Assembly (NCBI GenBank): GCA_963756115.1
Contig: CAVWMN010000003.1
Coordinates: 1 to 64,000, forward strand
Length of the DNA stretch: 64,000 nt
From: JTS-RE37 sp963756115
GTDB taxonomy: Bacteria > Bacteroidota > Bacteroidia > Flavobacteriales > Flavobacteriaceae
Direction of reading: 5' to 3'
The notes under the pieces are model-generated. The model searched no databases. It was given only the letters and a program-made list of their open reading frames with translations, and was not told the origin of the DNA. Position 1 is the first letter of the stretch, and the number at the start of each line of letters is the position of its first letter. The translations under genes and the position numbers were made by a program. Below, piece after piece: positions 19,162-28,100 of the stretch.

Positions 19162-19827
19162 TTAAATGAGGCGCAGGTCCTTAAGGATTGTAATTAAATG
19201 GATCGTAGTCTGGGCATTGAATTCTTCCTTGAGTTCCTTCAGTCGCTTTTCAATGGAGCTCTTGCTGCTGGGCGAAATCCCTTCCTTTTTGAACTGTTGT
19301 TCTATTTCATCCTGTGTCAGCCCGTTTGCGAGCCGGGTCAGCAATGCCACCTCGTAGGCCTGGAGGGTTATCAGGTTTTTTTTGTTCAGCATGGAAGCAA
19401 TGTTCGGAGACCTGTAAAGATTGCCTGCATAAACTTCCTGGATGGCTTCCGTTAATTCTGTCAGCCCTTTGCGGTCCTTGCACACATACCCTTCAATAGG
19501 GTGGTTATCCAGGAGTTTTTTGATGGTCTGGGGGTGATCTTCCACCGAAAAAACGATGGTTTTCAGCCCGGGTTGTTCATATTTGAGGGCTTTGATGAGT
19601 TCCGGACCCGATGTTAGTTTTACGTTGCGGTGGTCTGCCTTGAACGATAGGTCGCAGATCAGTAATTCCATGGGTTCCCCGTCCTGCAACGCTTTTTTGG
19701 CTTTCAGGTAGGCTTCGTCGCAGTAGAGGGCGTGGTGAACATCCCTGATTTGAAGGCTTTCCAATACTTTGGCCACCCCGATATTGATGCTGTCAATATC
19801 CTCGGCTACCAGTACTTTATTAAACAT
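19162..19827 (-). CDS. Response regulator with LuxR/NarL-like output domain
   Basis: A 221-residue response regulator. The receiver domain starts KVLVAEDIDSINIGVAKVL, has the phospho-acceptor aspartate in LLICDLSF and a KD pair near VCKDRKG in place of the usual late lysine region. The C-terminal region (TLQAYEVALLTRLANGLTQDEIEQQF...SSIEKRLKELKEEF) resembles a helix-turn-helix of the NarL/FixJ type, though divergent. Its start lies nine bases after the stop of the TPR kinase, so the two form a two-component pair. Proximity to the polysaccharide operon suggests, but does not prove, control of it. Confidence 0.82.
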   Translation of the reverse strand: MFNKVLVAEDIDSINIGVAKVLESLQIRDVHHALYCDEAYLKAKKALQDGEPMELLICDLSFKADHRNVKLTSGPELIKALKYEQPGLKTIVFSVEDHPQTIKKLLDNHPIEGYVCKDRKGLTELTEAIQEVYAGNLYRSPNIASMLNKKNLITLQAYEVALLTRLANGLTQDEIEQQFKKEGISPSSKSSIEKRLKELKEEFNAQTTIHLITILKDLRLI

Positions 19828-19836
19828 AACTACAAA

Positions 19837-21525
19837 TTAAACGGGTATTGCTATCGCTGCCTGGAACCCTTTGGGTGCCATTGCTTCAAATGTAATGGTT
19901 CCGCCAACAGAAGAAATACGGTTTTCCGCATTTAGAAGCCCGCCTTTAAGCATAGGCGTGGATAAAGGTTTGATTCCCACGCCGTTATCCGTGTATAAAA
20001 CATGTAGGGATCCCGGCCTGTTTTCCAGGGAAATGGCCACCAGGTCCGCTTTGCTGTGTTTTCGCATATTGGTCATCAATTCCTGGAGCACCCTGTAGAG
20101 GACAATCTTTTTTTCCCTGGAAACACTATCCCAGTTAATATCTTCCATGCCCCGCAGGGCCAGTCTCCCTGTTTCGGGGATATACCCGCTGAGCATGGAG
20201 GAGAGGGCTTCCGGGAAGCGGGCGCCGGTATCAATTGAACTGTTTTCCCTGGAGATATCGCGGGTACGCTGATAAATATCCTGCACATAGTCGATCAGCT
20301 CTTCATTTTCGGTATCCTGCTGCATCCGTGCCATCAGGTTATAGACATCGTTGGAAAGCTCGTCATGCAGTTTTTTGGAGATCCTCGTTTCCGTCTGGTA
20401 CACCTGCTCGCGTTTTCCCTTGCGGTAGCGGTACCGGAAGACAAATACGGAAACCACCAACAGGGCTATTGCCAGGCCCACAGCGACCTGGTACTGTATC
20501 CTGCGGCGTTTTTCAATTTCGTTTGCCAGTTGGCTGTCCCTGAACTTCAGCGCGTTTTCAGCGGCCAGTTTCTCCTGTTCATAATAATTATACTTGATGA
20601 GGGCATATTTATTTTCCCGGGTTATTTCGGCTTTCCGTAGGCTGTCACTGATGGATTTATAGCGGGCGGCCAGGGGATCCTCCGTAAGTTCCATGAGCAG
20701 TGCCAGAGCGTCCTGTATATAGGATACGCTGTTGAGTGTACGGGCTGTTTCATAAGCCTTGTCGGCATAGCCACGGGCCTGCCGTGTATCCTGCCGGTCG
20801 AGGTAGTACAGGGACAGGTTTTTATAACTGGAATACATCCCCTCCAGGTCGTCATCCCGGATACGGGCTTCCAGGGAACTCTTCAAATTGGAGAGGGCTT
20901 CACTGTTGCCGGTTTTGGACTGGATAAACCCCAGGTTGTCCAGGGCCCTGTTTAGTTGCTTCTGGTCATCCTGTTCCAGGCTGTTCTCATAGATCTTTTC
21001 AAATTCCCGTTCTGCCTTACGATAATCCTTTAACTCATAAAATATCAACGCCCTGTTGTTCTGGAGGATATTGATATGGGTTTTATCGGTTGTAAGGGCC
21101 AGGGCCTTGTCATAATAGGTAAGGGCCGTCTTATAGTCGAACAGCGCCTTGTAGATCCTGCCTAACTGGTTGTACAGCCCTACGCGGGCGGCGGTATGGA
21201 CCGCATCATTCTTTACCCGGTCCAGCAGTTTTAATGCCTCTACTGCCGATGCTTCGCTTTCATGATACAGGCCCAGTTTGGTTTGGCTGATAGCGACCTG
21301 CCGGAGGTGCTGGATGGTTTGCAGGGTATCTCCCCGTTCCAGGCTTTTGTTCTTTTCCCGGTTATAAAACTGATAGGCCAGGAAGATGTCATCGCTGTCA
21401 GCCGGATTCGATAGCAGTTCAGCGTAATATGGGACGCTGTCCTGTTCCTGTAGCGGGCGTACCGTATCCTGTCCAACTAATGGGATTGCTACCATAAAAA
21501 AGAGGAATGATCCAGCAATTCTCAT
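19837..21525 (-). CDS. TPR-containing sensor histidine kinase (HisKA_3/LiaS type)
   Basis: About 562 residues: a signal peptide (MRIAGSFLFFMVAIPLVGQ), a periplasmic array of TPR-like helical repeats (ALFDYKTALTYYDKAL, LKDYRKAEREFEKIYE, NLSLYYLDRQDTRQARGYADKA), one membrane helix (VAVGLAIALLVVSVFVF), a dimerisation helix with the phospho-acceptor KKLHDELSNDVYNLM, and a GHKL ATPase end (TDNGVGIKP, GGLLNAENRI). The start at 21525 is chosen for its signal peptide; the frame stays open to 21627 but that stretch is over the small lipoprotein gene. It phosphorylates the adjacent response regulator. The TPR array probably senses an envelope protein or peptide (inference). Confidence 0.88.
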   Translation of the reverse strand: MRIAGSFLFFMVAIPLVGQDTVRPLQEQDSVPYYAELLSNPADSDDIFLAYQFYNREKNKSLERGDTLQTIQHLRQVAISQTKLGLYHESEASAVEALKLLDRVKNDAVHTAARVGLYNQLGRIYKALFDYKTALTYYDKALALTTDKTHINILQNNRALIFYELKDYRKAEREFEKIYENSLEQDDQKQLNRALDNLGFIQSKTGNSEALSNLKSSLEARIRDDDLEGMYSSYKNLSLYYLDRQDTRQARGYADKAYETARTLNSVSYIQDALALLMELTEDPLAARYKSISDSLRKAEITRENKYALIKYNYYEQEKLAAENALKFRDSQLANEIEKRRRIQYQVAVGLAIALLVVSVFVFRYRYRKGKREQVYQTETRISKKLHDELSNDVYNLMARMQQDTENEELIDYVQDIYQRTRDISRENSSIDTGARFPEALSSMLSGYIPETGRLALRGMEDINWDSVSREKKIVLYRVLQELMTNMRKHSKADLVAISLENRPGSLHVLYTDNGVGIKPLSTPMLKGGLLNAENRISSVGGTITFEAMAPKGFQAAIAIPV

Positions 21526-21559
21526 TCCTCTAAAGTATGACAAAAATCGATGGGGTTCC

Positions 21560-21724
21560 CTAATGCCCCCCCGGTGGTGGGGTCGGGGGAGGTGGCGGGA
21601 TGTCCCCTTCATTGCCACAGCAGGCATACAGTTCAGCTTCCTCCCCCGCCACGCTTCCGTGGGTACAGGAAGCCAGTGCCATTTGGAGGATTACCGCTAA
21701 CAAAATCAAATAAGTTCTCTTCAT
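21560..21724 (-). CDS. Small proline-rich lipoprotein
   Basis: A 54-residue protein: MKRTYLILLAVILQMALASC is a lipoprotein signal with lipobox LASC, so the mature part begins with a lipidated cysteine. The mature part has a CC pair and ends in a polyproline tail (PPPPPTPPPGGH). It sits 34 bases upstream of the TPR kinase on the same strand, so it may be co-transcribed and could be a ligand or partner of the kinase's periplasmic TPR domain (inference). No family is recognised. Confidence 0.55.
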   Translation of the reverse strand: MKRTYLILLAVILQMALASCTHGSVAGEEAELYACCGNEGDIPPPPPTPPPGGH

Positions 21725-22075
21725 TTTCGTAGTTTTAAAATGGACATGCCATGGGCCGTCCGGGTTTGTACCAGTGAAGTGCGCGATACGCATCGCGCCT
21801 GAAAAAAATGAGAGACGTCTCCCTCCGCAGAGAAGTTGGAAGGGGGAAGGCCGGCAACAGGTCACTTCTCTGCTGACCACATTGCGGCCCCCGCTTCCGG
21901 GTTCCGAATTGAAGCCCGCAAGCCTTATCGCGGGAAGGCATTTTCAATTCGTGGGGTAAATGAAGGGAGGAATATGTGCAGGTCCCGGAAGTTCCCGGGA
22001 AGGTTTCCGGAAGGTTTCCGGAAAAAAAATTCCGGGATTTTTCCTATTTTCAACTAATTAAACACCAGGTGGTTA
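21725..22075. other. Divergent intergenic region with tandem GGTTTCC repeats
   Basis: About 350 bases between the minus-strand lipoprotein and the plus-strand membrane protein. At 22000-22021 an 11-base unit (AAGGTTTCCGG) is repeated twice in tandem, followed by TTCCGG copies around an A8 run (22016-22036) that form a short inverted repeat. This may be an operator or a transcription stop for leftward or rightward messages. No gene is seen. Confidence 0.4.
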
Positions 22076-22801
22076 ATGCATAAGGAACTGATCATACAAG
22101 TTTTTGAGAAAGCGAGGTCGGAGGCCTTGGCAAGGGGGGATAAGAATCCGTCACTGATCAGCCTCGCCGAAGCGGTATCGGACCATGTTGAAGAGATCAC
22201 CGGATGGAAATTAGGGGAACGGAGTTTCAGGGATTATTTCAGGAAAGCACAGGAGCTGGAAGAAAGCGCCGCGGATATCAATATCAAACAGGTTGCTGTT
22301 ATCACAGGATTATGCCGCTTCCTGGGATATGATGGCTATGAGGATTATTGTAACAGGGGGACAACCCGGGAAGAGGACCCGGGTGGCGGATCGGGGAAGT
22401 CGCACCGGAACAGGGGCGTGTTTCCTAAAAATAAACTGCTGCTGGGGATAGCCGGTACCGGGATACTGCTGCTTTTTTGGGTGTTCTCCGCAAACCAGCA
22501 GCGCTGGATGCTGTGGCAGGGGGATCAGTATTCGGAAGTGGATTTTGACGCAGGGAAGTTACGGGAGGGCAGTTTGAAGGAATACCGGGAAGACCGGATC
22601 CGGAGTTTTAAGAAGATCACCCCGGATTGCAGTACGCGGTATTTTAAAGGGGATGGTGTGGAGAACCTTTGGTATGGCAAGAATCCGGCGGGGGAACTGG
22701 AATATTTTACGGACCTGGGAAGGCATCCCGTTACGGGGAAAACCTTGAAACCGATCACAAAATATATGATCCGGCAGTATATATGTCCGGAATACAAGTA
22801 A
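22076..22801 (+). CDS. Hypothetical one-helix membrane protein
   Basis: A 241-residue protein of no recognised family. The first 100 residues are helical and charged and resemble a small DNA-binding or adaptor domain seen from sequence only (LISLAEAVSDHVEEITGWKLGERSFRDYF). A low-complexity linker follows, then one membrane helix (LLLGIAGTGILLLFWVFSA, about residues 122-141), then a periplasmic or cytoplasmic C-terminal region ending in a conserved-looking segment GKTLKPITKYMIRQYICPEY. An anti-sigma or one-component regulator layout is possible but unproven. Confidence 0.6.
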   Translation: MHKELIIQVFEKARSEALARGDKNPSLISLAEAVSDHVEEITGWKLGERSFRDYFRKAQELEESAADINIKQVAVITGLCRFLGYDGYEDYCNRGTTREEDPGGGSGKSHRNRGVFPKNKLLLGIAGTGILLLFWVFSANQQRWMLWQGDQYSEVDFDAGKLREGSLKEYREDRIRSFKKITPDCSTRYFKGDGVENLWYGKNPAGELEYFTDLGRHPVTGKTLKPITKYMIRQYICPEYK

Positions 22802-22940
22802 TCGCCGGCCTGGCACAGCCTGGACACCTGTTGTTAGTTTTAAAAGATAGGGCGGGCTTCCTTTCTGTACCAGGCTGCAGCCTGGAACATCTTTAATTGG
22901 AATGCGAGGCAGGATTTTTCCCGATAAGGGATACCTGAAA

Positions 22941-22996
22941 TAGTCCGGGTTGCGTAAAAAACAAGTGCAGGGCTCCCCTTCAGGGGTTGGGGGCAG
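22941..22996. repeat. Dispersed intergenic repeat, copy 1
   Basis: Contains TAGTCCGGGTTGCGTAAAAA followed by the palindromic core CTCCCCTTCAGGGGTTGGGG. Both parts recur at 24614-24665, and the core recurs twice near 46480-46580. Confidence 0.7.
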
Positions 22997-23052
22997 GGAG
23001 GACAGAACAAGCTAGTTCGTATGCAATTTTGGGGGTGCAAGATATGCTTTTT

Positions 23053-23094
23053 TGACACTTGAAAAAGTGTCATTTCAATGTCAAATTGACATTG
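23053..23094. promoter_or_regulatory. Two adjacent palindromic operator candidates upstream of hsp20
   Basis: The first palindrome at 23053-23072 is TGACACTT-GAAA-AAGTGTCA with perfect 8-base arms. Three bases later, 23076-23094 is CAATGTCAAATTGACATTG, a perfect 19-base palindrome with 9-base arms. Both contain the half-site TGTCA/TGACA. They lie about 145-187 bases upstream of the hsp20 start. Neither matches CIRCE. They look like a paired binding site for a dimeric regulator. Confidence 0.5.
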
Positions 23095-23239
23095 GAGTTT
23101 AGTAGGATCTTAACATTGTTACCCCCTTATTTCTTAAAATATTTTTAAATCCGGGTCACCGGGATGCTGTTTACTGGTTCTGGCATTTTTTTTGATTTTT
23201 ACGATGCGAATTTATTGTTTAACGTAAAATCTTTTAGTT

Positions 23240-23716
23240 ATGAGCACACTGGTAAACGTTCCTAAAGGAAATGTCACAAGCAGAAATTCAAACAGGTCGT
23301 ACCTTCCTGTATGGCCCTCCTGGATGGACGATTTTTTGAACAGGGATCTCCCCGGGGTTTTCTCGCAGAATTTTAATACCGGCATGAGCCTCCCCATGGT
23401 GAATATCAAGGAAACACCTGATTCCTATTATGTGGAAATGGCGGTACCCGGAATGAAAAAATCCGATTTCCAGATCGACCTGGACAATCAGATCCTGTCC
23501 ATTTCTGCTGAAATGGAAAGGGGTGATGAATCAAAAGATGTGCAGTTCACCCGCAGGGAATTCGGATATTCTTCCTTTAAACGCAGTTTTTCGCTGCCGC
23601 AGACCGTAGAAGATACCAAGATCAAGGCAGATTATAAGGAAGGTATTTTGAGCATCCAACTCCCCAAAAAAGAGGAAGCCAGACAAAAACCGGCAAGAAG
23701 TATCCGGATCAATTAA
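23240..23716 (+). CDS. Small heat shock protein, Hsp20/alpha-crystallin family
   Basis: A 158-residue ATP-independent holdase chaperone. The alpha-crystallin domain runs from about residue 50 to 148 (VNIKETPDSYYVEMAVPGMKKSDF; RREFGYSSFKRSFSLP; KADYKEGILSIQLPKKE). The C-terminal IRI is the IxI motif used for oligomer assembly. The length is normal. It is followed by a strong terminator and preceded by a palindromic regulatory region, so it is probably a single, stress-controlled unit. Confidence 0.93.
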   Translation: MSTLVNVPKGNVTSRNSNRSYLPVWPSWMDDFLNRDLPGVFSQNFNTGMSLPMVNIKETPDSYYVEMAVPGMKKSDFQIDLDNQILSISAEMERGDESKDVQFTRREFGYSSFKRSFSLPQTVEDTKIKADYKEGILSIQLPKKEEARQKPARSIRIN

Positions 23717-23726
23717 TTTGAAATTC

Positions 23727-23752
23727 TATACAGGGACCGCGGTCCCTGTATA
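23727..23752 (+). terminator. Perfect 26-base palindrome, intrinsic terminator of hsp20
   Basis: The arms TATACAGGGACCG and CGGTCCCTGTATA pair perfectly; as RNA they form an 11-bp or longer GC-rich stem. CTTTT follows directly. It starts 10 bases after the hsp20 stop. Confidence 0.8.
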
Positions 23753-23790
23753 CTTTTAATAAGCAACGTTTAATCTAATTTATTTCTACC

Positions 23791-24294
23791 ATGAAAAAGC
23801 TAATAGTACTGGTAGGCGCAGCGCTGTTAAGTACGGCTTGCAATTCACAGGAACACAGCAAGGATAAAGCCTTCAACGAAGCAAACCCCGATGTCACCGA
23901 ACAACCCAAAGGCAGTTGGAAGGTAAACAGGGAATTTGACGAAAATGGAAACCTGACCCGGTATGATTCCATTTATTCCTGGTCCTCCACAGACAGCACC
24001 CGGAATTGGAACCTGCAGGACCGGGACAGCCTGTTACAGTCATTCAGGTCCAGTTTCCGGTCTTACTTTTCGGGAGCCGATACCCTGGGTTATCCAGGAT
24101 TCCAGGCCAATGATTCCCTTTTTATGAAAGGATTTTTCAATGATGATTTTTTTGAAAGCGATTTTGGCAGGGACTTTATGGATTTAGACCAAATTCATAA
24201 GCGGATGGAATCCATGCACCGGGAATTCATGAAGCGGTATGGGGAGTCACCGGACCCGGATTCCATACAGCATAAGCGTTCTGAGGGCTCCTAG
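23791..24294 (+). CDS. Hypothetical lipoprotein
   Basis: A 167-residue protein with a lipoprotein signal (MKKLIVLVGAALLSTAC). The mature part is hydrophilic, rich in aromatic, serine and aspartate residues (SWSSTDSTRNWNLQDRDSL; FFNDDFFESDFGRDF) and ends in a basic, helical stretch (IHKRMESMHREFMKRYGES). No family is recognised. It follows the hsp20 terminator by about 40 bases and precedes a 47-residue membrane peptide. Confidence 0.7.
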   Translation: MKKLIVLVGAALLSTACNSQEHSKDKAFNEANPDVTEQPKGSWKVNREFDENGNLTRYDSIYSWSSTDSTRNWNLQDRDSLLQSFRSSFRSYFSGADTLGYPGFQANDSLFMKGFFNDDFFESDFGRDFMDLDQIHKRMESMHREFMKRYGESPDPDSIQHKRSEGS

Positions 24295-24337
24295 GCTACC
24301 TGAAAATTCCTTAACATCCAGGCGCTAAGTCAAACTT

Positions 24338-24481
24338 ATGAAAAAGTGGATAGCTATCTTTTTATTCGCATTCGGTTGGTTACTCATCTTTTCACTGCTT
24401 CCCCATTGGGCCTACCTGATGCATATCTTCATGGCCCTCCTGGCCCTCACCCTTATGGCTAGAACCCCGATTAGTAAATAA
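24338..24481 (+). CDS. Small hydrophobic membrane protein (47 residues)
   Basis: A clean short frame: MKKWIAIFLFAFGWLLIFSL and then LPHWAYLMHIFMALLALTLM, two predicted membrane helices with a short turn and a positively charged start. It lies 43 bases after the lipoprotein on the same strand, so co-transcription is plausible. No homologous family is recognised. Confidence 0.5.
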   Translation: MKKWIAIFLFAFGWLLIFSLLPHWAYLMHIFMALLALTLMARTPISK

Positions 24482-24665
24482 GGGGGCAGGGAGGCCAAAG
24501 AAGGCAGCAACGACCCGAAAAAATCCTTTTCCCCGACCCTAAAGGGAGGTAGCCTATTCCTTTCCCGGAATAGCGAAGGGCAGGATTTCTTCTTCCAAAT
24601 TGGACATCTATAATAGTCCGGGTTGCATAAAAAACAAGCGCGGCTCCCCTTCAGGGGTTGGGGGC
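24481..24665. repeat. Dispersed intergenic repeat, copy 2 (long form)
   Basis: Begins with GGGGGCAGGGAGG and GAAGGCAG, then CGACCCGAAAAAATCC, CCCTAAAGGGAGG, a CTTCCAAATTGGACATCT segment, TAGTCCGGGTTGCATAAAAA and the core CTCCCCTTCAGGGGTTGGGG. The same order of elements appears at 46349-46505, so the repeat is about 150 bases long. Confidence 0.7.
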
Positions 24666-25105
24666 AACCTTTTACTTTTTTTGGAGCTGCTTGCATTGGT
24701 CATGAGTTTAAATAGGTATGATTTTTTGGGGAATATTATTTTAAAATTCCTTATCTTGAGTAAGTAGCCGGCAGTGGTTACAACGTCCTTTTACTTACAA
24801 AACATTCTTATTTTCGGAACTACACTGTTAGAATATGGTATGCCATTGTTAGTAATTCGCATAATATAAAATTAGCTTTACCGAAGATTATAACCTGAAT
24901 TAAGCGCGTTGCGCAGTTCAGTTACCCCTTTCCCCCTCAGACTATACATCTTTTTCCAATGTTTCCCTGGACAATTTTCTCAAATAAGGGAAATTGGATC
25001 AACTATTCATTGGCAAATTGTTCGAACACCCAACGTGTCAAACTTTATGAGAACGCGTACGACATGAATCATTCCATATTGTGATAATTCCAATCCTGCC
25101 TGCCT
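24482..25105. other. Intergenic region upstream of the Tc toxin locus
   Basis: About 620 bases without a gene, holding a copy of the dispersed repeat at its left end. Around 24893-24923 a palindromic stretch (CTGAA...GCGC-GTT-GCGC...TTCAG) could form a hairpin. No exact Bacteroidota promoter was found, but the toxin promoter should be here. Confidence 0.4.
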
Positions 25106-28100
25106 ATGGAAAGCAAGATCCACTCTCCAAAAGGGCCTGTAAACAACCAGGCAAATTTCGATAAACAAGGTGGTGCAAACGGCACCAGGGAAAAAGTTGG
25201 CACAAGAATAGAGTCCGTTCAAATTCCTGAAATTTCCCTGCCCAAGGGGGGCGGGGCATTAAAGGGAATCGATGAGAAATTTGAGGTGAATGCGGCCAAT
25301 GGAACTGCCGGATTCAGTATCCCTTTACCGGCCAGCCCAGGGAGGAACGGTTTCTCTCCAGCATTATCTTTAAATTATAATTCGGGTAGTGGCAACAGTC
25401 CCTTCGGACTGGGCTGGGCTTTAGCGCATGCTGGTATCCAGCGAAAAACGGACAAGAAATTACCCCGGTATCGGGAGGGATCAGCGGAAGATGTTTTTAT
25501 GTTTTCGGGAGTGGAGGACCTTGTTCCCTTTCTGGAAGAGGAATCCATGACTAGTGGATTCAGGGAGAAAAAGGAAACTACAGGTGACGGATATACCGTA
25601 GAACGCTATCGACCCCGACTAGAAGGCGGGTTTACGCGTATTGAAAAAATACATCATCAACTTCATGATGTTTATTGGAAAGTAACAACCGGAAGCAATG
25701 TTGCTACTATTTTTGGCAGAAACCCACAAGCCCGAATTGCAGATTCCCAGGATGCATTGCACATTTTCCAGTGGCTGCCCGAATTCAGTTATGATGATAA
25801 AGGAAACTGGATCCGGTACCATTATAAAAATGATTCCAACAGGAATGCCGATGGCAGTGTTTTAATTGATGAAAGCATTCCCAACAGTGTATTTGAAAAA
25901 AACAGAAAGTCCGGATTGGCCTCCTTTACCAATACCTACTTAAAACGGATCACGTATGGAAATCGGATTCCGTATTTTGCAAACCCTGCCAAACCCTATG
26001 ACCCACAACTTCCGGAAGACCAGGAATATTTCTTTGAACTGGTCATGGATTATGGAGAGCACGATGAGTTAAATCCCACTCCAAATGATACCGGTCTGTG
26101 GAATTATAGGGAAGATGCCTTCTCTTCCTATCGCTCCGGGTTTGAAATACGGACCAACCGACTTTGCAAACGCATTTTAATGTTCCATCATTTTACCGGG
26201 GAGAAACAATTTGTCGGAACTCCAGATGAAGCAGATTTTGGAGCCAACTACCTGGTACGTTCGCTAGACCTGGAATATGAACCTTCTTCCATCAACGGGT
26301 CCGGGCAGGCCGAAGTCAACTACCTGAAAACAATCACCCAAAGGGGATATATCAGGAAAGCCGATAACAGCTACTCCCAAAAATCGCTGCCCCCAATGGA
26401 ATTTACCTACGAAAAGCTCAATTGGAACAAGGATATAAGAACAGTAAATGTAGAAAACATAGCCAATGCCCCGGTGGGACTTACCAATAACTACCAATGG
26501 GTAGATCTGTATGGCGAGGGAATTTCCGGGATACTTACCGAACAGGGAGGAGGTTGGTACTATAAGAATAATCTGGGAAGCCCTGATGAGGATGGGGCCG
26601 TTCATTTTACATCCGCACAAAAGGTAATTCCCAAACCTTCCTTTACCGGCCTGTCCCAGGGGGTATTATCCATTCAGGATCTGGCGGGCAATGGAGAAAA
26701 ACAGCTGGTGGCCAATACCAGGGGAATCAATGGGTATTTTGAACTGGCCGCCGGGAAAAATTGGAAATCCTTTCAACCTTTTGAACAATGGGCCAACATC
26801 AACCTGCAAGACCCCAACTTGCGGCTGATCGATTTGAATGGAGACGGGCTGCCCGAATTGGCTCTGACCGAAGAAAATGTCTTTGTCTGGTACCCTTCCG
26901 ACGGAAAAAGGGGGCATTTACCTGCCGAATCACTATCCAGGACCTTTGATGAGGAACAGGGTCCGGCAATCGTATTCGCGGATACATCCCAATCCATCTT
27001 TCTGGCTGATATGTCGGGTGATGGCCTGACCGATATTGTCCGCATCCGAAACGGGGAAGTGTGCTATTGGGCCAATAAGGGCTATGGTAGTTTTAGTGCC
27101 AGAATCACCATGGACAATGCACCCTATTTTGATTATTCGGATACCTTCAATCCCGAATATCTACATTTGGCTGATGTGAGCGGTACAGGAGCTACCGACC
27201 TAATTTACCTGGGGGAAAACAGCTTTAAAGCTTTTATTAATTTAAGCGGAAATGCCTGGAGTAAGGCCCATGAAATTGAACCTTTTATGCCCATCGATGG
27301 AAATTGCAAACTCTCGGTTATCGATCTGCTGGGCACCGGTACCTCCTGCATCGTTTGGTCTTCGGACCTTCCCGCCTACGACCATGCCCCCATGCGGTAT
27401 ATCGACCTCATGGACAGTAAAAAACCGCATGTGCTTACCCATTATAAAAACAATATGGGAAAGGAAACTTCCGTGGAATACAAAAGTTCCACCCATTTTT
27501 ATCTGAAGGACCAATTAGACGGCAGGCCATGGATCACGAAACTTCCGTTTCCGGTGCAGGTCATCCAAAAAATTACGGTGGCCGAAAAGATAACCGATGT
27601 CCGTTTTTCCAGTGAATACAGGTACCATCATGGCTACTATGATCATACGGAACGTGAGTTCAGGGGTTTTGGCATGGTGGAACAATTGGATACGGAATAC
27701 TATCCCGGCTGGAGGGCCAACAATGAAGGAAATCTCCCGATGGCCATCGGGATGGAACCCTCAGAAGAATTATATCAGCCTCCGGTATTGACCAAAACCT
27801 GGTTCCATACAGGGGCCTTTTTGGATAATAAAAAATTACTCACCCATTTTAAAGCTGAATACTGGATGGAGGAATTCAACAGAAAATTTCCAAATTCAAA
27901 AATAACCATCAAAGAACCGGAACTGGATGATGCCCAGGTGGTGGCTGCCAAAACCTTGTTAGACCCTTCCGTGATCAATCGATTGAACGGCGATGAATGG
28001 CGGGAAGCACTAAGGTCCTGTAAAGGAATGGTATTGAGGCAGGAGGTTTTCGCTTTGGATGGAAAAAAGGGGGATATGGCTTCCCTGTACAAAGAGGCCA

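Larger units (their letters stand above)
22802..23239. other. Intergenic region upstream of hsp20
   Basis: About 440 bases without a gene. It holds one copy of a dispersed repeat (22941-22996), two adjacent palindromes (23053-23094) and the likely hsp20 promoter. A possible promoter is TTTG at 23191-23194 with a partial TAnnTTTG match (TATTGTTT) at 23213-23220. Confidence 0.5.

Noticed and set aside
23053..23094. The twin palindromes as an intrinsic terminator or CRISPR-like repeat
   Set aside because: There is no adjacent T-run beyond the first bases, and only two unequal units without spacers exist.
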